Notes under the pieces: generated by a model
The model's input: only the letters and a program-made list of their open reading frames with translations
Databases searched by the model: none
Told to the model about the DNA's origin: nothing
Shown: positions 54,641 to 64,000 of the stretch, in pieces
How positions within the stretch are numbered: the first letter of the stretch is position 1
Layout of the letters: each line of letters opens with the position of its first letter
Source: Limnoperna fortunei
Taxonomy: Eukaryota; Mollusca; Bivalvia; Mytilida; Modiolidae
Reading direction: 5' to 3'
DNA length: 64,000 nt
NCBI GenBank assembly: GCA_944474755.1
Contig: OX104122.1
Coordinates: 25,073,714-25,137,713, forward strand
Position numbers and translations under genes: made by a program

Positions 54641-55102
54641 GCTTACCAAAATAGTCTTACATAAAGGTATGTGAAAAGTTAAAGCAAATAAAATATTACC
54701 TTATGCAAGATATGCTTACAAATAAAAAGAATACGATTTTTTTCTGAGCAAAATAGTTATGTAAAGAGGATCTAAACCGACTAGAAACAACAATGTAATT
54801 CATTACTACAAGACACATCTACGTGTCACTCAAAAGTAAGTACATACTATTTATCACGAAAATTAAAACATTACTGAATGAAACATGCACAAATAACTGT
54901 CTGCTGTTACGGTGATAATTATTTTCTCTTTTAAATGTTTAATTATAGATTTTTATAGTCAGTTGTTATATCTCATAATTAAAACAATCAACATACATGA
55001 CATAATAGATATTTTGTTTCATTTTAAAACATATTATGGTTAGGTATTGCTTATTTTCTAGTTGACGTCAATTCCTTTAATTGTAAATCGATTTAATTGC
55101 AG

Positions 55103-55160
55103 ATGGATGAAACTATCTGGATTCGACTAAAAGATGGAAACTGCAACAACATATGTTGCA
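55103..55160 (+). CDS. Candidate exon of a second cysteine-rich gene
   Basis: The 58-nt open segment lies between 'atttaattgcag' and a perfect GTAAGT donor. It starts with ATG and encodes MDETIWIRLKDGNCNNICC, ending in phase 1. It joins in frame to the phase-1 exon at 58491, giving ...ICC-S-APGFQ.... A weak 18-nt candidate between them (56828-56845, donor GTTTGG) would also keep frame. No signal peptide is encoded, so an upstream exon would be needed for secretion. Confidence 0.45.
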
Positions 55161-58100
55161 GTAAGTATATTTTATAATTACATTTTTACAATTATTATCA
55201 TAAACAAAAGATATTGAACACTATATATTGTTAAACAATACAAGCATGCATGATGGTGAAATAATATTTTATGTTGGGAACAATGCAATACCAGCTTACG
55301 CTTGTTAAAAACAACAGTCAGACCTTATAGTAAATATGAAAAATAACTAGCTTATAGTTTATATTACTTGGTAGCATCCCTACTTCACCAAATCTACTCA
55401 CTTACCAGTACAAGTTCCACGTTAAAATGAAATATTTTAAAGAATGTTTGTCACTGAATTAACCTAAATACTAATTAAATATAGTTTATATTAAGTCAAA
55501 AATACGAATGAATGGATTAAATTTTTGTTAAACATTGAGAAATTGATGTCGACTAAGGCACGCGTTATTCGAACAATTTCTACATCTCGGTACAACGGAT
55601 AAAAATGCATTCAATTTCTCTAAATAAGTTACCACTTGTGGAGCACGGGGCAATGAAGGATAGGCCCACAGCTTCTTCAGCTTTAATAGAAGATATTAAC
55701 AGAAACAACATTTGCCATGTGACTCGTATAAATTACTGGCCGGGATTTAAGAAGGGTGGATTAACCGCTAAGATAACCTACTTTAACCCTTACTTATGGA
55801 ACTTTGCTTTCAAGCTATTCTGATGAAATGTGTTTTACCTTTTGAAAGACTGTTTGTATACAAAGAAAGTGGTGCCTGAAGGGCTAATGCATCCTTAGCC
55901 TTATAGAGGTAAAATGTTTGCTGGGTGTTGCGACGGGATTCTGGTGGTAAAAACACATCTATTTGGTCGCTACCTCAACTAGACGGATGGATTCTTCTGA
56001 ATCTTTATATTTAACGTGGTTAATTCCAGGCTGTCAAGAAGCTTTAGTGCATAGTTTAATCACGCAGATAGAATTTCGTACGGTTGTTTCGTCAGGGAAT
56101 CACAGGCACGACGCTTGTGTTCCTTGAGCATTTTGTCTTGTTTAAGTATATCACTCTTGGTACACATTTGCTGCTTTCTGTCAGAGACCCTCAGAACACA
56201 AGCATCGTCCTGTTGGCACTAGGTGGCAAGTTGCGGGTAAGGGTGGTTAACCTCCCTCCTCTCATCTTAAGTTCTTATAACTTGCTATTTATCCAAACAG
56301 GTTCCAAGAAAAGAAGAATAAATATCATTCCACTTTTACAAGTTGTTTACAATGAACCTTTGCCAAGATTTATTGTTCTCATCATGACCAGTACGTACAA
56401 AAATAAATCTTCATACAAATTTCTACATTTGGTGTTATAAAAGCTTTTTGATGTCACAAATATAAAATAAAATGCGAAAACAATTTAAATTTAATACAAC
56501 TATGGACAAAAGTTTTAAATATCTCAGTTTATTCTAACGTAAAATTTAAATCAAACGTGAACGAGACAATGATCTCTCTGTACAAGCAACGAAAGTTGTG
56601 AAAAACTTTAACCTAAGGGTATAACAAAAATCACAATATTTGTTGTATAATGATTCCCTATTTAACGTCCATATTATCTGATCTGAATTGTAATTGTAAT
56701 GTGCAATATTGTCTCGGTTCTGTAAAGAAGCAAGTCATTTCTACCGAGTGGTAACATCCGCTTAGATAGTGTTTTGTAGCTGTCATGTTAATGTAGAAGA
56801 ATATGATATTGATCTTTTTCTTTTCAGCCGAAGTACACAAAAGAGGTTTGGTTTCATAGTAATTTAATATCAGTGTCATTCATAATCAATAAATTGTTTG
56901 TTTGAATGGTGTTTAACGCCAATTTCAGCAATTTATTAGCTATATCATGGAGTCCAGTTTTTATTGTGGGATGAAGCCGGAGCACCCTAAGAAAATCCCA
57001 ACCTTCGATAAGAACATAATAAAACATGTTTTGTTTTTTTCTTAAAGATTTGCAGTAACTAATGTGTTTAGTTCTTTTAAGCAACTAATATTTTGTGTGT
57101 GCAAAATGGGTATTATGTCCACAAACTATGTCTATGTTTATATAGCCAGTATTTTAACAATAGAAATATCAGTTTAAACTAGATCTTATGCAAAATGCGC
57201 GCGTCTCCAACTTTTATAAAAACGGTAAGGGTTTTCAAAAAGCTACCTTTATAATAAAAGACGCCATTATATGTTGTAAAAATGCTTATTATTGGCGTAA
57301 ACAAACATAATTCATACAGAACTGCGTCGACACATTTCTACGGAACTTTTAATTAACGTATAGGAAATGCATTTTTTGGTGTTATAATTAATACAATATT
57401 CCATAATCACACTTATTTCTAAATTTTGTTTTTATAACTAATCCTTTGCGCAATGCTAAAAAAAGAGATATTGCAAGAACCATCAATAAATCTTCATCAG
57501 TATTATACAATTACTGACCTTGATATACAATTTTGAGGCTTGACAAATGCCAAAAGTGACCGCATGTCAAAATCAGTAACTGTTATATTACATGAATAAA
57601 ACCATCAAATCCTCTTTATCGTAGCAAATCTGTCAACAGCAGATGCGTACATTGTTGTTTACACGATTTTTGTGTTGCACACTCTTCAATGAATCAATAC
57701 ATAATATAGTTTAATATTGGATTCCGCTTGACCGCTTGCGCAGCGAAACTGAGCACGGACAAAAATAACATATTTTAATTCAATTCGATTTAAAATGACC
57801 CTAACAAAAGTAGTTTTTAAATCAAGCAAAATCACACAAAATTCTATTCATGTAATATTTCAAGACATAAACAACACAAAAAATGTATGATGTCTTTCTA
57901 CATATTATTCAGATTTTTTAATACAATGCATTAATATATTATTTGCACGCTTTAGTATATTCATATCATTAAAATATCAAACGTCAAAACAGCTGAAACA
58001 ATCGATTTGCTATACTTAGATAATTATTTAATAATTATAGACTGCGTTAATACTGCATACAGTTGTATAAAGACCTTAGTTTAATAACGTCTTTTTCAAT

Positions 58101-58490
58101 TTAAGCAAGGTGTTTCCTTGAACCTTGTAAGAATTAGTTAGTGAAACATTTTAATAATATTTCAGTCGTTAATAAATAAATAAATCAAAGTTTCTATCCG
58201 CATGACGTTAAATCTGTGAATTATATTAATATGATAAAAATGTGTTTGCTTAAGGTAGAAATGTTGCAAATCTGTATAATTAGAAATCGTTTATAGTATA
58301 TTGACTCGAACATAATTTTGTTTTCTATGTTTTCTTAACAGTCGTTATTATATGAGCCATTTTAAAACAAATCTGGTGGTATATATGGTTTAAGATCACA
58401 TAAATTGTTTTTATTTTATAACGGTCAATTATTAAAGTGCAGCATTAGGTTTAAACTATATACATTTCAAAAACATATTTATTTTCCGAG
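55161..58490 (+). other. Putative intron with repeat relics
   Basis: Open segments at 55605-55823 and 56084-56440 look like decayed coding sequence of an unidentified repeat (a slightly higher GC content than the flanks). A minus-oriented SINE tail (gtttaacgccaatttcagca) lies at 56893-57000. Nothing else supported. Confidence 0.4.
56893..57000 (-). mobile_element. SINE 3' fragment, minus orientation
   Basis: Reverse complement of the 3' half of the SINE at 10311-10555, including 'gtgtttaacgccaatttcag' and 'catggagtccagtttt'. Confidence 0.75.
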
Positions 58491-58586
58491 GTGCTCCTGG
58501 ATTTCAACTAAATACGTGTGTTGATCCGTTTGGCCGAATTGGTCCTATATGTTGTCCATATCCAAGGACTGGACCTTGTTGTCAGG
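58491..58586 (+). CDS. Exon: second CC-x7-CC cysteine-rich module
   Basis: This 96-nt phase 1-1 exon (acceptor attttccgag, donor GTAGGT) encodes 32 residues including NTCVDPFGRIGPICC and PYPRTGPCC. The CC-x7-CC spacing and the phase equal those of the exon at 15158-15232, suggesting a shared exon module in two neighbouring genes. A Cys-containing loop of ten residues precedes the first pair, versus five in the other exon. Confidence 0.6.
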
Positions 58587-58788
58587 GTAGGTACAATAAA
58601 TAATTATTCAAATATTACTGAATCTTATTTTGTGGAAAGAACAGAAAGAAATGTGTTCTGGCTATATGTACAGAATTATAAAATAGTAAAGTCATATTAA
58701 ATAACTGTTAAAATTATAATTAACATAAATCGTTTGATTTTTATTAAATGTTCTATGACCTTTTAATATATCCATAATTTTATTTTAG

Positions 58789-58841
58789 GACACTCTTCAC
58801 TTTTGTTATTATTACAAACAGTAAGGAAACTTTATCATTGA
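58789..58841 (+). CDS. Candidate terminal exon of the second cysteine-rich gene
   Basis: After the acceptor 'attttattttag' the frame continues from the previous exon as G-H-S-S-L-L-L-L-L-Q-T and then either splices at GTAAGG (58821) or stops at TGA (58839-58841). The hydrophobic leucine run could be the start of a C-terminal signal, but the evidence is thin. Confidence 0.3.
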
Positions 58842-59534
58842 AATATATCAAATGTTTTTCTAACTTGTTATTTTCAAAATCGGCAAACAACCTATGAATA
58901 CATTTTCCTTTTTTCAAATGCAAGTTTTAGCGTCAATTCTCAAACAAACACAAATGATAAGGTTTCGATAAGGTTTGGTTTCTGAATAACAAAGTAACTT
59001 GTATTCTATTTTAGGTTAAATCCTTTATATTTTGGTACATTGTTTAACTTCAAGATTATATCAAATTTCGTAAACAAATGAAAACTTTATATGCCCTGAC
59101 AAGGAGTGAATTGGTTTTGTGATGATATTTTGCGGGTGTTAATTGTAAGTATTTTAATTAACAGTTCTATTTTACATTAATAATACGCATAGAACACTAT
59201 AATTTAAATATACAAAGCCCTGTCCCTGTACGTTATTACAGAGTTGGAAATAACAAATGCCAGCGACAGTAATATAGTCTAACGTCTTACTATTTCGCTT
59301 TCATAGCGTTAATAAATGTGCAAATCGTCTATCTTTGCTAGGAAATTGGTCTACATTTTTTAATTTACACTTTAGTTTAGAGATTTCTTTAAATCAGGTC
59401 CCAGTTGTAGGACCCGAAATTCTGACGAATAGACCCACAACTGCCTCAGCTTGTAGTAAACAGCTTCTTTTGTAAATCTCACGAGAAAGCTGTAAATTAT
59501 GGAAGCCCGTACGTGCCACGGAAAAAATAATTTA
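58842..59534. other. Non-coding stretch
   Basis: Nothing supported. Confidence 0.4.
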
Positions 59535-59992
59535 TAACTTGTGCGCACGAGTTTCAAACTGGTGCGCACGAGTTCCTAACTTGAGTGCACGAGTTTCAAA
59601 TCTTGTGCGCACGAGTTACTATACTTGTGCGCACGAGTTTCAAATCTTGTGCGCACGAGTTACTAACTTGTGCGCACGAGTTTCAAATCTTGTGCGCACG
59701 AGTTTCTAACTTGTGCGCACGAGTTTTTAAATCTTGTGCGCACGAGTTACTAACTTGTGCGCACGAGTTCCTAACTTGAGCGCACGAGTTTCAAATCTTG
59801 TGCGCACGAGTTACTAACTTGTGCGCACGAGTTCCTAACTTGTGCGCACGAGTTCCTAACTTGTGCGCACGAGTTTCAAATCTTGTGCGCACGAGTTACT
59901 AACATGTGCGCACGAGTTACTAACTTGTGCGCACGAGTTTCAAATCTTGTGCGCACGAGTTACTAACTTGTGCGCACGAGTTTATAACTTTT
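59535..59992. repeat. 21-22 bp minisatellite, 21 copies, with GTGCGCAC palindrome
   Basis: Twenty-one head-to-tail copies of 'cttgtgcgcacgagttacta' or the 'cttgtgcgcacgagtttcaa' variant are present. The two variants often alternate, giving a 43-bp higher-order period in places. Each copy contains the 8-bp palindrome GTGCGCAC with two CpG-like GC steps, contrasting with the AT-rich surroundings. It ends about 30 bp before the first candidate exon of the integrase-core gene. Confidence 0.95.
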
Positions 59993-60021
59993 TTCACGTG
60001 GTTACTTATTTCCTTGCGCAG

Positions 60022-60065
60022 TTGTTGATCGAAGCAGAGAAGAGACGGCAGCAGCAGAGCTTATG
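60022..60065 (+). CDS. Candidate 5' exon of the integrase-core gene
   Basis: The 44 nt between 'ttccttgcgcag' and GTAAGA can be spliced to the acceptor at about 60492. The joined frame (IEAEKRRQQQSLC, then FQYHSIQN) is open into the ATG at 60518. It could be an N-terminal extension or, if translation starts at 60518, 5' untranslated sequence. Confidence 0.35.
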
Positions 60066-60517
60066 GTAAGATTTAACTTAACTTGTTATTATCGGGTTGT
60101 TATCCAAATGTCCCTTTTAGATTACTTAGGATATAAAAACAGTCTTTGCAAAGTTTCGAAATATCTGTTAAAGATGTTCAAGCCTCATTCGCAGGTATAA
60201 GTACATGTAGACATTCCCCCTCTTTTAAAAAATGGGTGTAAGATAGAAATGGCCAGATTTCGTTAAATGGGAAGTAAGTGAGCGAAAGACCTAAAATTGT
60301 ATCCCACGATATGCGACCCCATGCGTACCAAATATCCAGAGGCTGTGATAAGTAGTTCATGAGAAAACTGTTACGAAAATATTGTCGCCGCCCAACATTC
60401 ACCATCGTATTACAAGCTGCTGGGTTGGGTTACGGGAAATAAGGTCTGATACAATATCATTCGAAATCTAATGATTGGCAACTTTTTTTCAGTTTCCAAT
60501 ACCATAGTATTCAAAAT

Positions 60518-62379
60518 ATGACCCCGAATGAAATGACTGCAATCATTTCAACCTACTTTGCGATGGGACTACAGTATGAAGAAATACTTGCTTTATTAGC
60601 ACAGAAATACCGAGTAATAATTTCTTTGAGGACTCTGAAAAGACGTCTAGCTTCATACGGATTATATAGAAGAAAAAAATATTCCAATATCCTCAATGTA
60701 TCCATGTTTATATATGAACAACTACAATTATCTGGTCGTTTGCATGGATATAGATGGATGCATGCACGGTGTTTGCAGGGCGGCCTTGTTGTCCAACGAG
60801 AGATGGTTCGAATATTAATGAAGATCATTGATCCGGCAGGAATGTCTGCAAGAATTAAGGGCACTTTACGAAGAAGACGCTATACATCAAAAGGTCCAAA
60901 CTATTTATGGCATTTAGATTCCTACGATAAGTTAAAACCGTATGGAATTTGTGTTAACGGTTGCATAGACGGATTTTCTAGGTACATTATTTGGCTAAGA
61001 GTTAGTAGCAGTAATAATAATCCGAGAATCATCGCAAAATACTATGTAGAAGCATTGACAACTTTAACGAGGGTTCAGTATACAGTGAGAGCGGATATGG
61101 GAACCGAAAACAGATATATCGCTGTAATGCAATCACTTTTGAGACGAAATGGTCCTGAAAGCCGCAGATCGTTTCTCTACGGAACAAGTCAGCACAACCA
61201 ACGAATAGAACGATGGTGGGGGATACTTAGAAAGGAGTGCGTACAGTTTTGGCTCGAATTCTTCGAACAGTTAAAACATGATGGTCATTATACTGGAGAT
61301 TTCATCGACAAAAATCTAATACGTTACTTCTTTATGGATATAATTAGGGTAAGATTTTTTTCACATCTTTATGTTTTCTCTTAGCAACTCCATCTAACTT
61401 GTTGTTTTTAAATACTATTGTGAATTTTGTTGTGTTCGTTTACATGTATTTGTGGGGGAATGAAGCAATGAATTGTTTTAATGGAGGAACTATAATCAAA
61501 TTTGAAATAAAAAGGCAGAACGCACAAATTAAGTGAAAAAAATCAAGGTATCGTGGGCCCTGCAAAAACATCAGGATGCAGTTAAAAAATACGTAATGTA
61601 GAGGGTTTTTAAAATACTTATGTTCCACATGCAGCTACTTGCATCTACCCAGGGGTTCCAAAAAATCAAATTTACCGATGTTAATTTTCTAATTGTGTTG
61701 TATGCATGAACATGTATTTCTGGTGGTAACCTGTTATTAACAACACTGAAAACCAAACAAAAAAAATCATGATCCAAAATTTATATCCAAAGAAATTACA
61801 ATATCAAGTCAATCAGAAGATATTGATTATAGATGAAAAACATAACGTTAAAATTATGTAATTTTTGAAATCATTTGTTGACAATTTAATAGAAATGTGC
61901 ATGTACTTCAGTCATCCATGGATAAATGCAAAATGTAACATTTCTTATTTCAGGCAGAGCTCAAAGACGTCGTTAAAACTTGGAATGCTCATAGGATTAG
62001 AAGGTCGGAACACAGTGATGCAAATGGTCGTCCAATGGTATTATATCATGCTCCTTTTTTGTATGATACAGAGGATTATTCACTCCCCATAGACATTAAT
62101 GAACTTGATGCCTGTGCACAAGAGTGTGACCTTAGCGAATCTGATTGCAACAAAGACATAATGGACCTAGCTGACATTATTATGGAGGAAAATGATTGGA
62201 AAAAAACAAACGATCCGTATGAAAGAGCTTCACTTTACGTTGAAATGAGAGACGCTATCAAACAAAACATGTCATCTTGTATTCAGTGTTCGAACATCAC
62301 TGGAAAGAAGGTACAATATGAAAAAATGTCTTTTTGTTGTTCTGGCATTGAATTTTGTAAAGATATCCATGGTTGCTAG
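60518..62379 (+). CDS. DDE integrase-core domain protein, two exons, 418 aa
   Basis: Exon 1 (60518-61348, donor GTAAGA) joins exon 2 (61954-62379, acceptor ttatttcag) in phase 0, giving IIR-AELKDVV. Residues 18-50 look like a helix-turn-helix (IISLRTLKRRLASYGL). The integrase-type catalytic core has Asp134 (WHLDSYDKL), Asp193 (RADMGTEN) and Glu231 (NQRIERWWG), a D-D-x37-E arrangement. All three residues are intact and there are no stops. It matches, from memory, a family of animal 'integrase core domain' proteins of unknown function that are common in fish and molluscs. They may be domesticated transposases. Neither terminal repeats nor target duplications were found around it. The acidic C-terminus (DINELDACAQECDLSESDCN) is variable in such proteins. 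A donor-like GTACAA at 62311 leaves open one more splice. Confidence 0.85.
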
Positions 62380-62384
62380 ATATA

Positions 62385-62390
62385 AATAAA
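62385..62390 (+). terminator. Candidate polyadenylation signal of the integrase-core gene
   Basis: AATAAA 5 nt after the stop codon; a second occurs near 62506. Position is the only support. Confidence 0.35.
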
Positions 62391-62609
62391 TAGCAGTAGC
62401 CAGAAATATATCGGAGGCGCATCGTTCGATATCTTTACCAATTAAATGCCAGAACACTAAAGACATTTTCTCGTATCTCACCTGGTTCCCAGTGGATCAT
62501 GTGGTAAATAAATAATTTTTTTCTGTATATTTATTTATACTCGAGGTCACCCCATAGGGTTTGTACAAAAATGTTTTAATTTATAAAAGTAACGTAACTA
62601 GAAGAAAGA

Positions 62610-62735
62610 CTGATGTTTGTTTGTTTGAATGTTGTTAACGCCACTTTCAACAATTTTTCAGCTATATCATGGCGTCCAGTTTTATTGGGGGAGGAAGCCG
62701 GATTACCCGAAGAAAACCCACGGCCCTTGGTAAGA
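62610..62735 (-). mobile_element. SINE 3' fragment, minus orientation
   Basis: The 'gttaacgccactttcaacaa' start and 'catggcgtccagttttattg' are the complement of the SINE 3' half at 10311-10555. Confidence 0.75.
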
Positions 62736-63149
62736 AAAACTCAATTTTTAGAATTAAAATTTGGTTTTGTAAAAATAATACTTACCATGATGAATTTTGA
62801 TATTTTCCCAATTCACAGCTTGTGAGTCGGATTTACTACAAATAAAATACCTTGTGAGAAAATTCCCCATTCCCACCTGGCACATGTGCGACCCTACTCT
62901 GCATCATTTTTCTGTGAACCAAACAGGTAGTTCCCAGATGGGGATGAAGGGGAGGTGGTAGGGACCTTTAACTTTTGATGGTAAGTTTTTATTTTACCAA
63001 ACTAAATTTTCATTCTCAAAATTGAGTTTTTATTACAATAAATACGTTACCATTATAAGTTTTGATATAAACTTAATTTAACGTAATGCTGAATCCCCCT
63101 CAAAATTGGGGAACCACCACCTGTTGAGTAGTAACGAGAGGTCTCAAAG

Positions 63150-63560
63150 CAAAGAGGTTGTCACAATGATGTGATGGGGCATAGAGCGCATGTAGGTTTA
63201 TAGAAGGTACTGTCTGACCTCAAATAACCAGCTGACAAAACCTCTGATAAAGAAGAGGAATTTAAAATAGTCCAGGAGGAGGATAACGCTCTTACTTCAT
63301 GTGCCTTAACTTGATACTTAGATAAAGTATGAGGAGAAGCGGGTTTGTAAGCCATAAGGATAGGTTAAGGATAAGGATAGTGCAAGAGCTTTTATCTGCC
63401 AATTGATTCTGGCTAGGAATGAAGGATCTGTAACTGAAGTTTTGTCGGCTGTAACCCGCATACAAGATTCCGAAATAGACCAGGCATGAATCTCACTTCT
63501 TCTCCGACCAGAAGAAAACATCTATCAGATAAATGTTGGAAACTGGTAGACCGCTCATTT
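63150..63560 (-). pseudogene. Tyrosine recombinase relic, DIRS-like retroelement
   Basis: Two overlapping minus-strand frames carry the parts of a tyrosine recombinase: SGRRRSEIHAWSIS (first catalytic Arg region, near 63475-63520) and AHEVRALSSSW (the H-x-x-R motif, near 63290-63330), followed by LSEVLSAGYLRSDSTFY with the expected catalytic Tyr region. They are in different frames, so the gene is broken. Such motifs are typical of DIRS-type elements and related tyrosine-recombinase transposons. Further decayed sequence probably extends to about 62850. Confidence 0.7.
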
Positions 63561-64000
63561 TGAACATTTGTTCAGGGAATTAATTTTTGTTTAATTATTT
63601 TTCAAAAAGCACGTGTGAAGTGACGACAGGCATTTAAATCTCTGAAGCACCATTGGTTAATAGTTGAGTGTAAACAATGTCCTTAAAAGGTACATTGTTT
63701 AGCTATCCTACATATAAATTACAAAAAAAAACAGATACTTTTAAAAATCCATAAAATTTGTAATACAGCTAAGAGACTGTTAGCTTTTTAGAAAAGCTAA
63801 ACTTTTAAGCCATTTTAAGTGATTTTACACTATATTATAGTTTTAGTTATAGCTGCCATGTTTTATTGGATCGATTAAGAATGGGGATCGTTTGTTGCCA
63901 AAATGTCATATATCATTCCTGCAAAGTTTCAGTCAAATTGGTTCAGTGGTTTCAGAGGAGATTTTTGAAATTGTTAACGAACGATGGCGCACGCACAATG
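63561..64000. other. Non-coding end of window
   Basis: No feature supported. The final bases contain a 'gatcgtttgttgccaaaatg' segment of dispersed-repeat appearance. Confidence 0.35.

Noticed and set aside
55605..56440. Possible gene or integrase fragment (72 and 118 codon frames)
   Set aside because: Frames are offset and interrupted and no conserved motif is recognisable; more likely a decayed repeat.
56828..56845. 18-nt phase-1 microexon between 55160 and 58491
   Set aside because: The frame fits, but the donor GTTTGG is poor and there is no second copy to support it. Kept only as a remark.
59585..60069. Open frames encoding repeated CAHE and CARV words
   Set aside because: Translation of the GTGCGCAC minisatellite; only the last 14 codons could belong to a real exon.

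Overview
The window looks like nuclear DNA of a bivalve mollusc, probably mussel-like. It is very AT-rich and intron-rich, with short exons carrying standard GT-AG splice signals. It also holds several repeat types I associate with bivalves: tRNA-derived SINEs whose tail reads like 'tggcgttaaac' followed by 'aaacaaac', a 'gacgcgcgtttcgtct...actcatcagtgg' repeat, and an 'acagggtgattt...' repeat. The organism call rests on recall of such repeats, not on a search. No rRNA, true tRNA or CRISPR array is visible.

The centrepiece is one fragmented plus-strand gene at about 15.2-49.4 kb that I reassembled from splice signals and reading phase. It has a CC-x7-CC cysteine-rich exon (15158-15232), then ten 105-nt EGF-like exons. 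Between nearly every pair of EGF exons lies a 9-nt microexon with strong splice sites. Next come three copies of an 18-nt microexon, two further short exons, and a two-exon C-terminal domain ending at 49359. Almost every internal exon is phase 1-1 and a multiple of 3 nt, so modules can be skipped or duplicated without frameshift. The predicted product is about 530 residues plus an unseen N-terminus: a secreted or surface Notch-style EGF protein with consensus O-fucose, O-GlcNAc and hydroxylation sites.

The gene has been remodelled by recent segmental duplication. Three tandem 2.7-kb units (19.29-27.41 kb) each carry two EGF exons and two 9-nt microexons. Three tandem 3.6-kb units (35.67-46.45 kb) each carry one 18-nt microexon and a dead LINE reverse transcriptase. 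An older duplication (about 27.6-29.2 and 30.9-32.0 kb) produced two EGF exons; one copy lost its splice donor and the other lost its microexon. A 1.66-kb TTAA-flanked inverted-repeat element has inserted inside it.

Left flank (0-15 kb): a small putative secreted protein (752-1168), tandem and inverted repeats, telomere-like TTAGG-rich DNA, palindromic TTTAAACGCAA arrays, a 21-bp minisatellite, a tandemly duplicated dead LINE reverse transcriptase on the minus strand, and a duplicated 450-bp segment rich in CACGTG and TGACGTCA palindromes.

Right flank (49-64 kb): a second CC-x7-CC exon (58491-58586) with a plausible partner exon at 55103-55160, a 21-copy GTGCGCAC minisatellite, and an intact two-exon DDE integrase-core gene (60518-62379). 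A decayed minus-strand tyrosine-recombinase relic lies at the edge (about 63.15-63.55 kb).
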